A stretch of 5,275 nucleotides of DNA from NCBI GenBank assembly GCA_001783035.1, contig MFQK01000044.1, forward strand, positions 1 to 5,275. The letters are read 5' to 3'. This DNA is from Candidatus Magasanikbacteria bacterium RIFCSPLOWO2_02_FULL_44_11 (lineage in GTDB: Bacteria > Patescibacteriota > Patescibacteriia > Magasanikbacterales > GWA2-37-8). Position numbers and translations under genes: made by a program. Positions 1 to 4,897 of this stretch are shown here, piece by piece (positions within the stretch are counted from its first letter, which is position 1; the number at the start of each line of letters is the position of its first letter). Under the pieces are notes generated by a model, which saw only the letters and a program-made list of their open reading frames with translations, searched no databases and was not told the DNA's origin.

Positions 1-84
1 TGGTTAATGATTAATCGCACAGTATACCACAAGGGTGACATTTGGTTAATGATTAATCGCACAGTATACCACAAGGGTGACATT
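1..84. repeat. Perfect 42-bp tandem duplication (2 copies)
   Basis: Bases 1-42 and 43-84 are identical. Each unit contains the near-palindrome TTAATGATTAA (4-14 and 46-56), the 6-bp palindrome GTATAC (22-27 and 64-69) and ends in GGGTGACATT (33-42 and 75-84). No different sequence lies between the copies. The repeat starts at the first base of the window, so more copies could lie to the left. It could be a real tandem duplication at the end of a mobile element or an assembly artefact at a repetitive contig edge; the sequence cannot separate these. Confidence 0.9.
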
Positions 85-127
85 TCTACTTTGGTAGGGG
101 GTGACATTATCATTTTGGGGCGACAGT
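33..127. mobile_element. Array of GGGTGACATT motifs, possible insertion-sequence end
   Basis: The decamer GGGTGACATT occurs at 33-42, 75-84 and 99-108, with a degenerate fourth copy GGGCGACAGT at 118-127. Spacings are 42, 24 and 19 bp. The second and third copies are each followed by a similar pyrimidine-rich stretch ending in TTTGG. Direct arrays of a short motif at a boundary are typical of transposase-binding ends in some DDE-transposase families (for example IS21-like and IS481-like elements); the assignment here is inference. No transposase is visible, so at most one end of an element is present. The array stops exactly where homology to a MerR-type HTH begins (about 126), which supports an insertion or recombination boundary. 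Confidence 0.4.
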
Positions 128-131
128 AACC

Positions 132-803
132 TTGCAAACCTTACGCAATTGGGAAAAATCAGGTAAACTACACGCTGAACGAAGTAAAGGTGGGCAGCGC
201 TTTTATGATTTGCAGGGTCTTAAGACTTTTGCTCTTGATCTCAAAATACTTGGATTAGCCTGGGCCACCAGCGCGCTACCACCGGAACTCCCTAGTGAAT
301 ATTATTGTGAGCGGCCCGATCGTTTCACCAGCCGAGTAGCCAAGATGGGTGGTGAACTTCAAAAAGCCGGAAACGTATCCGAAGATCTAGCGTCGCTCCT
401 TACTCTGGTCGTCGGAGAAATTGGCGATAATTCTTTCGCGCACAATGTTGGTAACTGGTCTGACGTGCCTGGTGTATTTTTTGGCTATAATATCGCCAAG
501 CGGGTCATAGTTCTTGCCGACCGAGGACGTGGTGTCAAAAAAACACTGCAATACGTCCGACCGAATCTCACCACCGACGTCGAGGCTCTTAACGTAGCTT
601 TTACAGAAATCGTTTCGGGACGAAGCCCCGAGAAGCGCGGCAATGGACTCAAGGTTGTTCGTCGTGTCGCCGAATCGAATGAGATTGGTCTCTTATTCCG
701 TTCGGGTATCGGCTTGGTTACTATTCCCCTCCATCCTGGGCTGATGCGGATTAGGATGGCTGACGGAAATATCCGTGGAACGTATGCCGTTATACAATTT
801 TAA
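132..803 (+). CDS. 5'-truncated MerR-type HTH / GHKL ATP-binding domain protein
   Basis: The 223-residue product (TTG start) begins inside a MerR-like winged HTH: residues 3-25 read TLRNWEKSGKL then GGQRFY, the second helix and wing of that fold. The usual first part (an 'IGEAAKLLGVS'-like helix) is absent. In frame upstream there are only nine codons (VT precede TLRNW's LQ) before a TGA at 102-104, and the sequence there is mobile-element-like. Residues about 75-223 resemble a GHKL/HATPase_c domain: N-box EIGDNSFAHN (96-105), G1 box DRGRG (130-134), G2 box RGNGL (169-173) and a terminal GTYAVIQF strand. No phospho-acceptor His domain or sensor is present, so an anti-sigma-kinase-like ATPase or switch is likelier than a classical histidine kinase. 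A STAS-like gene follows 8 bp downstream. The TTG start is the only usual start codon after the stop, and its only SD-like bases are GGGG at 117-120. The gene may be a 5'-deleted remnant, although the rest of the frame is intact. Confidence 0.75.
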   Translation: MQTLRNWEKSGKLHAERSKGGQRFYDLQGLKTFALDLKILGLAWATSALPPELPSEYYCERPDRFTSRVAKMGGELQKAGNVSEDLASLLTLVVGEIGDNSFAHNVGNWSDVPGVFFGYNIAKRVIVLADRGRGVKKTLQYVRPNLTTDVEALNVAFTEIVSGRSPEKRGNGLKVVRRVAESNEIGLLFRSGIGLVTIPLHPGLMRIRMADGNIRGTYAVIQF

Positions 804-811
804 ATAAAGCT

Positions 812-1126
812 ATGCAAACCATTAACCTTAAAAAATTCGGCACGGTACTCATTTCTCGTCCGGCTGGACTGGAGGCATTCAATGCGATTCGCTCACAACT
901 TAATCCTGACGCGCCTATTCAAATTGACTTCGACCAGGTACTCACGGTCACACCCTCGTGGCTTGATGAGTTCCTCACGCAGCTTACCGATTATAATGGT
1001 GGAAAAGTGGAATTAATGCCTACAAAAAATGCATCCGTACTGGCGGCGTTGCCGGTGCTGGCAGAAGCGCGCCAGGATTTTGTCGCTGCCACCGTGCGGC
1101 GAGCTCTTGAGAGAATGCAAGGCTAG
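812..1126 (+). CDS. STAS-like domain protein (DUF4325-like)
   Basis: This 104-residue protein has the compact layout of DUF4325 STAS-like proteins: an N-terminal strand (TINLKKFGTVLISRPAG), a helix (EAFNAIRSQL, 21-30), the central strand IQIDFDQVLTV (36-46), and then TPSWLDEFLTQL (47-58), matching the family's 'S-F-A-D-E-F' segment. STAS folds in SpoIIAA/RsbV are phosphorylated on a serine at the start of the helix after the central strand; here Ser49 sits at about that place. It starts 8 bp after the HTH/GHKL gene with no strong Shine-Dalgarno, so translation is probably coupled within one operon. By analogy with anti-sigma-factor antagonists it is likely the partner or substrate of the upstream ATPase, but this is inference from family and context. 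C-terminal residues 84-104 form a probable amphipathic helix. Confidence 0.75.
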   Translation: MQTINLKKFGTVLISRPAGLEAFNAIRSQLNPDAPIQIDFDQVLTVTPSWLDEFLTQLTDYNGGKVELMPTKNASVLAALPVLAEARQDFVAATVRRALERMQG

Positions 1127-1148
1127 GTATAAAAATATGAAAAACTCT

Positions 1149-1154
1149 TATAAT
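1149..1154 (+). promoter_or_regulatory. -10 box (TATAAT) of the SWIM-domain gene
   Basis: A perfect TATAAT lies 11 bp before the ATG at 1166, so transcription would start about 1161 and leave a leader of about 5 nt or none. There is no TG extension and no recognisable -35 hexamer 16-18 bp upstream. No Shine-Dalgarno sequence precedes the ATG, which fits leaderless translation. The surrounding DNA is AT-rich, so a chance match is possible. Confidence 0.5.
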
Positions 1155-1165
1155 AATGCTTTTTT

Positions 1166-1906
1166 ATGTCGCCAAAATACGATTTAGATAAAATTAAATT
1201 TGCGACTGATCCAGCCACGTTTGAGCGAGCGGTTGATCTATACACCAGTGGTAAAGTGACTAAGTTTAAAGAAAAGGAAGGTGTTAATGTCTATTCGGCT
1301 GTAGTACAAGGTGGTCAGCCGTATCATGTTTCGGTGGAAGCACGGCGGTATGGTTGTGGTCACTGCGATTGTTATCTTGGTAAAAAAAGCACGCTCTGTA
1401 AACATATAGTGGCGGTGGCGCTTTACGCGGTAATGGATGGCCAGCCGTTGAGCGATGAAGACAAAAAATCGGTTAACAACCCGACGAGCAGCGGTCATTT
1501 GGGAGACTTAACCAAAGAAGAGTTAGTGACAATTAAAAAAGCCATTACTTATGGGTTGCGCTATATAAAGCCATACAATGGACCGTCTCGTCTGTGGTTT
1601 TCGTACCAGAACTCGTTGCAGGAGGGGTGCGGCCGTTTAGCGAAAATAGTGTCTGACCTACCCGTAAACAAAAAGACGGCGCAAATCCTCGTTACATTGC
1701 TTTTACGATTGGATGAAAAACTAACTCGGGGAGGTGTTGATGATTCAGATGGCACGGTGGGAGGCTTTATACAACAGGTGGTGGAAATACTTAGTGAGTA
1801 TGCCGAGCTCGATCCCAGTTGTATTGAAACGTTTAAAATATTGGCCGGAAGACCAACCTGTTTTGGTTGGGAAGAACCGCTGGTGCGACTCGTTGATGAA
1901 GGATGA
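1166..1906 (+). CDS. SWIM zinc-finger domain protein
   Basis: The 246-residue protein contains a SWIM zinc-finger signature, C-x-C-x8-C-x-H: Cys67, Cys69, Cys78 and His80 in GHCDCYLGKKSTLCKHIVAV. It is preceded by the usual beta-strands (NVYSAVVQGGQPYHVSVEA, 41-59). SWIM domains bind DNA or protein and are found in SWI2/SNF2 ATPases, MuDR transposases and stand-alone bacterial proteins. This one has no helicase or transposase domain. The C-terminal part (about 115-246) looks mostly helical: TKEELVTIKKAI, then segments about 167-188 and 199-213; I do not recognise a domain there. The first 30 residues (FERAVDLYTSGKVTKF) match the common lead-in of SWIM proteins, where a repeated unit precedes the finger. 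The gene starts 39 bp after the STAS-like gene and has its own -10 box, so it is probably a separate unit. Its exact role is unknown. Confidence 0.8.
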   Translation: MSPKYDLDKIKFATDPATFERAVDLYTSGKVTKFKEKEGVNVYSAVVQGGQPYHVSVEARRYGCGHCDCYLGKKSTLCKHIVAVALYAVMDGQPLSDEDKKSVNNPTSSGHLGDLTKEELVTIKKAITYGLRYIKPYNGPSRLWFSYQNSLQEGCGRLAKIVSDLPVNKKTAQILVTLLLRLDEKLTRGGVDDSDGTVGGFIQQVVEILSEYAELDPSCIETFKILAGRPTCFGWEEPLVRLVDEG

Positions 1907-1907
1907 A

Positions 1908-1919
1908 CAACTATAGTTG
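1908..1919. repeat. 12-bp perfect palindrome CAACTATAGTTG
   Basis: The 12 bases are their own reverse complement and begin 1 bp after the TGA of the SWIM gene. There is no loop and no T-tract follows, so it does not look like an intrinsic terminator. It could be a protein-binding site, or chance. It also contains TATAGT (1912-1917), a weak -10-like sequence upstream of the micro-ORF at 1936. Confidence 0.5.
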
Positions 1920-1935
1920 ACTACTCCGAAAATTT

Positions 1936-1980
1936 ATGAAAAAATTTGCAATTTTAATCTTGCTTTTAGCCGGTTTTTAA
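1936..1980 (+). pseudogene. Signal-peptide-like micro-ORF interrupted by a 23-bp repeat
   Basis: The ATG at 1936 opens MKKFAILILLLAGF and then a TAA at 1978-1980. Lys-Lys followed by a run of Ile/Leu/Ala is a textbook secretion-signal start. The hydrophobic core is encoded by the first copy of a 23-bp repeat. Because 23 is not a multiple of 3, the second copy shifts the frame and gives the stop. With one copy only, the frame would read MKKFAILILLLAGFSFFLQI and then stop at the TGA at 2042-2044. No long secreted protein follows in any case, and a probable terminator begins at 2063. It is best read as the remnant of a lost exported-protein gene, or a tiny hydrophobic peptide. No clear Shine-Dalgarno precedes it. 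Confidence 0.35.
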
Positions 1981-2024
1981 TCTTGCTTTTAGCCGGTTTT
2001 TAATCTTGCTTTTAGCCGGTTTTT
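1952..2024. repeat. 23-bp perfect tandem repeat, three full copies
   Basis: The unit is identical at 1952-1974, 1975-1997 and 1998-2020, followed by four bases of a fourth (TTTT, 2021-2024). Each unit carries CTTGCTTTTAGCCGG. The copies are direct, contiguous and without spacers, so this is a minisatellite rather than a CRISPR array. It sits on the signal-peptide codons of the micro-ORF at 1936 and destroys its frame. Copy number could change by slippage or recombination; an assembly error is the alternative. Confidence 0.9.
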
Positions 2025-2062
2025 CATTTTTCCTACAAATTTGACCACTCGTTTTTTCACGG

Positions 2063-2090
2063 CTCGCTGGCTTATAGCGAGAAGTTTTTT
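2063..2090 (+). terminator. Probable rho-independent terminator
   Basis: CTCGCT (2063-2068) and AGCGAG (2076-2081) form a 6-bp stem around a 7-base loop, followed after three bases by six T (2085-2090). It lies between the SWIM gene/micro-ORF and the promoter of the membrane-protein gene, where a terminator is expected. The stem is short and the T-run starts 3 bases after it, so termination may be moderate. Confidence 0.55.
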
Positions 2091-2094
2091 GGTG

Positions 2095-2103
2095 TGCTAT
2101 AAT
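2095..2103 (+). promoter_or_regulatory. Extended -10 promoter (TGCTATAAT) for the membrane protein-pilB operon
   Basis: TGC directly precedes a perfect TATAAT (2098-2103), an extended -10 element that can work without a good -35; none is seen 16-18 bp upstream. The predicted start site is near 2110, giving a leader of about 20 nt before the ATG at 2131. The same string, TGTGCTATAMTATA, recurs at 4862-4875 in front of the last gene. Confidence 0.65.
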
Positions 2104-2130
2104 ATATCTATTAATCCATTCTTCGTATTT

Positions 2131-3084
2131 ATGCTCGAACCAACATATCGATCGGCACTTTCACATGCCTGGCAGTTAGTTTGGCATCATAAAATCATGT
2201 GGATTTTTGGTATATTTTCAGTCGTTCTTAGTCATTTTGGCGTTTCAAATTTTGTTGGCCAAATTATGGCTCTCGATAGAAGGAGTTTTTTCTATCGCGA
2301 TTACAGCGCCTTTTTTTCTTTTGATTACTGGCAGCCGCTGATAAGCGGTTGGTCATTGTGGTTATTTTTAATTGTGCTGCTACTGGTTATTTTAGTGGTC
2401 TTGATCTCGGTTGCAGCCGAGGGGGCGATTATTGCCGCCGCTTCTGAATGGTTTCACAAACACACTACGCCCCGCTTTGACCAGGCTTGGCATCGCGGGA
2501 TCAAACATTTCTGGAGGTTATTGGCGGTGCGTGTCATGCAGCGAATAATTCTCGGCGCGTTGCTGCTTTTAATCGGGTATTTATTGTCGCGTTTTGCGCA
2601 GGTGGAAAGTTCCATAAATACTTTTTACAAGGTAGTAGTTTTTGCCGCCGGTTTTCTTGTTGCTTTTATGGTTTCCGCCATTTCTATCTATGCCGCCGGC
2701 TATATTGTCCATGATGAAAATTCACTAAGGACCGCCCTCGAAAAGGCGACGTATCTTTTCCGTCGCCACGTGGTGGTATCTATGGAATTAAGCGTTATTG
2801 AGCTGGTTTTGAGCTTATGTTTAGGGGTCCTGTTTATATCCAGCTCGTTTTGGCTGCTTGTCCCGTCGGTTATTTTGTCTGTTATTGCGGGGTTAACAGG
2901 CTATCTGAGTCTGATTACGTTTGGCATAGTCTTTTCTCTGGTTTTGTTTGTTATTACTGTGATTTTATTGGGGGGTATATTCTATGCTTTTATTATTTCG
3001 ACTTGGATTTATTTATTTATGAAAATGCATCATGAGGGGGTGGCCAGTCGTATTCTTAGCTGGTTGGGGATGAAGCGAGTTTAG
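2131..3084 (+). CDS. Multi-pass integral membrane protein of unknown function
   Basis: The ATG at 2131 gives 317 residues. Earlier non-ATG starts in the same frame (from 2041) lie across the terminator and the -10 box, so they are rejected. The N-terminus is amphipathic and reads SHAWQLVWHHKIMWIFGIFS (11-30), a pattern common in CPR/Firmicutes polytopic proteins in which a Trp/Lys-rich helix enters the first membrane segment. Hydrophobic segments are seen at about 22-40, 73-104, 134-154, 167-193, 222-240, 241-260 and 262-297, so six or seven membrane spans. The polar loop around 105-130 (EWFHKHTTPRFDQAWHRGIKHFW) and the one around 194-216 are probably on the same face. I see no catalytic motif. 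The start has no obvious Shine-Dalgarno. The stop is 3 bp before the pilB ATG, so the two are almost certainly co-transcribed and probably translationally coupled, but the tie to type IV pili is only by position. Confidence 0.8.
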   Translation: MLEPTYRSALSHAWQLVWHHKIMWIFGIFSVVLSHFGVSNFVGQIMALDRRSFFYRDYSAFFSFDYWQPLISGWSLWLFLIVLLLVILVVLISVAAEGAIIAAASEWFHKHTTPRFDQAWHRGIKHFWRLLAVRVMQRIILGALLLLIGYLLSRFAQVESSINTFYKVVVFAAGFLVAFMVSAISIYAAGYIVHDENSLRTALEKATYLFRRHVVVSMELSVIELVLSLCLGVLFISSSFWLLVPSVILSVIAGLTGYLSLITFGIVFSLVLFVITVILLGGIFYAFIISTWIYLFMKMHHEGVASRILSWLGMKRV

Positions 3085-3087
3085 TTT

Positions 3088-4836
3088 ATGTCAGATTTTC
3101 CATCGATTAGCGATATAATAAAAAAACCGGCTTCACTACCGCAGACAGCAGGTGGTCAAACCAAGCGTGCCAGTGCAAAAAAATCGGGAAATAGTAAACC
3201 AGCCGATGTTTTTGAGCAGAAGATGGTTCAGATCGCCGATAAGGAAAAGGAAGAACAAACGGCGGAAAAAGCGACTTTGTTCGGTCTGCCTTATATTGAT
3301 TTAGTTGGATTTCCCGTATCATCAGATGCTTTAAAAGCAATTCCACAAGAGACAGCCGAAGCCTTGAAGGCCGGCTGCTTTTATTTATCCGGCGATCAGA
3401 TACGTTTGGCTGCTATGGCTCCCAGCGCGGAAATTGAAGCTATACAGACGAATTTGGCGGCGCAGCACCATGCTCAAGCGCAGCTTTATATTATCTCGGA
3501 AAAAAGTTTCCAGCATTTGATGAAGCTGTACGCGACATTGCCAATTATTAAACCGGTCAGTAAAGATATCGTCATTACCGATGATGACCTCAACAAATAC
3601 CAGGTTGGGTTGAACAATCTTGATAGTCTGAAAGATAAATTTACCAGCGTTTCCATTTCAGATATTTTGACCTTAATGATTGCTTCGGCTTTGAAACTAA
3701 AATCTTCGGATATGCATGTGGAGGCCGAAGAAAAAGGGATTGCCGTTCGTTATCGTATCGATGGCGTCCTTCATGATATTGCGGCTCTGCCAAAAGAGCA
3801 GTGGAAGAGGTTTATTTCTCGCATAAAATTACTTGCTGCCTTGAAATTAAATGTAACAGATCGTCCGCAGGATGGTCGCGTGACCTTACAACTGGCTTCA
3901 GGAAATTTGGATGTCCGCGTCTCAACGATGCCAACTATTCATGGTGAAAGCGTTGTTATGCGTATTTTGCATAGCGGTTCAAAGGGGGTTACTTTTGATG
4001 AGCTGGGCCTTCGGGGCGATGCTTTTAATCGTTTGAAACGTGAAGTGGAGAGGCCGAATGGCATGATTATCACGACTGGCCCCACCGGCAGCGGGAAAAC
4101 GACGACTTTATATGCAATTTTAAGGACTCTCAATAAGCCCGGTGTGAAAATTATTACTTTGGAAGATCCAATTGAGATAAAAATGGAAGGCATAAATCAG
4201 AGCCAGGTTGATGCAAGTAGAGATTATACTTTTGCCAAGGGCTTGCGCAGTATTTTAAGGCAAGACCCGGATATTTGTATGGTCGGTGAAATTAGGGATT
4301 TGGAGACGGCGGAAATATCAATCCAAGCTTCGTTAACGGGTCATCTGATGCTTTCGACCATTCACACCAACAGCGCTTCCGGAACGATACCGCGTTTGTT
4401 GTCGATGGGTGTGAAACCGTTTCTGCTGGCTCCTTCATTAAATTCAGTTATCGGTCAGAGACTTGTTCGCCGCATTTGCGAAGCTTGTATTGAAGTAGAC
4501 AAACTTGATCCAGAAAAATCAGCTTTCGTAGAAAAAGCCATGAATGATTTACCGCCGGAAGAAAAAAAGAACGTTAATTTGGGTAAGCTGGTTTTTTATA
4601 AAGGTAAAGGTTGTGAAGTGTGCAGCGGGCTTGGTTATAAAGGTCGGATTGGCATTTACGAAATCTTTACTATGAATAAGGAAATTGAAGCGGTTATATT
4701 AAGCGGACAAATGTCTGAGTATGCCATCCAGGAAATTGCTGTCAAAAATGGCATGGTCACTATGGTGCAAGACGGTATTCTTAAAGCTTTAGATAAAATA
4801 ACCACCGTAGAGGAAGTTTTCCGCGTGACTGAATAG
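3088..4836 (+). CDS. pilB: Type IV pilus assembly ATPase PilB / GspE family
   Basis: The 582-residue protein is a full-length secretion/assembly ATPase that powers pilin polymerisation at the cytoplasmic face of the membrane. Residues 1-62 are a Lys/Ala/Ser-rich, probably disordered lead (KRASAKKSGNSKPAD). Residues about 65-160 form a MshEN/T2SSE-N-like domain. The N2 region has SSDMHVEAEEKG and VRYRIDGVL (about 206-228). The motor domain shows Walker A GPTGSGKTT (331-339, Lys337), Asp box ITLEDPIE (356-363), Walker B CMVGEIRD (397-404, Glu401) and His box GHLMLSTIHTN (418-428). The zinc-binding tetracysteine is intact: CEAC (464-467) and CEVC (509-512). This zinc motif separates PilB/GspE from the retraction ATPase PilT, which lacks it. 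GspE of a type II secretion system cannot be fully excluded, but CPR genomes normally carry only the pilus system. No pilT or pilC lies in the window; the next gene has its own promoter. Confidence 0.95.
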   Translation: MSDFPSISDIIKKPASLPQTAGGQTKRASAKKSGNSKPADVFEQKMVQIADKEKEEQTAEKATLFGLPYIDLVGFPVSSDALKAIPQETAEALKAGCFYLSGDQIRLAAMAPSAEIEAIQTNLAAQHHAQAQLYIISEKSFQHLMKLYATLPIIKPVSKDIVITDDDLNKYQVGLNNLDSLKDKFTSVSISDILTLMIASALKLKSSDMHVEAEEKGIAVRYRIDGVLHDIAALPKEQWKRFISRIKLLAALKLNVTDRPQDGRVTLQLASGNLDVRVSTMPTIHGESVVMRILHSGSKGVTFDELGLRGDAFNRLKREVERPNGMIITTGPTGSGKTTTLYAILRTLNKPGVKIITLEDPIEIKMEGINQSQVDASRDYTFAKGLRSILRQDPDICMVGEIRDLETAEISIQASLTGHLMLSTIHTNSASGTIPRLLSMGVKPFLLAPSLNSVIGQRLVRRICEACIEVDKLDPEKSAFVEKAMNDLPPEEKKNVNLGKLVFYKGKGCEVCSGLGYKGRIGIYEIFTMNKEIEAVILSGQMSEYAIQEIAVKNGMVTMVQDGILKALDKITTVEEVFRVTE

Positions 4837-4863
4837 AGAGAGATACAAACAAATTTAATTTTG

Positions 4864-4872
4864 TGCTATACT
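4864..4872 (+). promoter_or_regulatory. Extended -10 promoter (TGCTATACT) for the last gene
   Basis: TGC precedes TATACT (4867-4872), five of six matches to the consensus, and the flanks match the promoter at 2095-2103 over 14 positions with one mismatch. The start site would be near 4879, leaving a leader of about 19 nt that contains the Shine-Dalgarno. No convincing -35 is seen. It separates the last gene from pilB transcriptionally. Confidence 0.6.
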
Positions 4873-4884
4873 ATAGAAGAAGAA

Positions 4885-4891
4885 AGAGGAG
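4885..4891 (+). promoter_or_regulatory. Ribosome binding site AGAGGAG
   Basis: AGAGGAG lies 6 bases (all T) before the ATG at 4898, good Shine-Dalgarno complementarity and spacing. It fixes the start at 4898 rather than the in-frame ATG at 4913. It is the only strong Shine-Dalgarno of the window; the other starts have weak or none. Confidence 0.75.
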
Positions 4892-4897
4892 TTTTTT

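Noticed and set aside
1..127. CRISPR-like array from repeated GGGTGACATT motifs
   Set aside because: The 42-bp copies are contiguous with no unique spacers, later spacings are irregular (24 and 19 bp) and the motif is only 10 bp.
132..803. Classical two-component sensor histidine kinase
   Set aside because: There is no phospho-acceptor His/dimerisation domain, no sensor and no response-regulator neighbour. The partner is STAS-like.
1137..1187. Short ORF starting ATG at 1137 (16 codons)
   Set aside because: It overlaps the -10 box and the SWIM gene start in another frame, has no Shine-Dalgarno and no recognisable content.
1238..1755. Minus-strand open frames across the SWIM gene
   Set aside because: They are antisense to a gene with a clear zinc-finger motif, and their translations show no domain.
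1940..1955. AT-only inverted repeat AAAATT-tgc-AATTTT as a terminator
   Set aside because: The stem has no GC pairs and would be unstable. It results from the Lys/Phe/Ile codons of the micro-ORF.
2041..2046. TTGACC as a -35 element
   Set aside because: The -10 box at 2098 is 51 bp away and no suitable -10 lies 16-18 bp downstream.
2041..2130. Longer N-terminus for the membrane protein from a non-ATG start at 2041
   Set aside because: This stretch holds the hairpin/T-tract and the extended -10 box, so it cannot be transcribed from that promoter. The ATG at 2131 gives a typical membrane-protein start.
3939..4193. Minus-strand open frame opposite the PilB Walker A region
   Set aside because: It is a shadow of the strongly conserved PilB frame.
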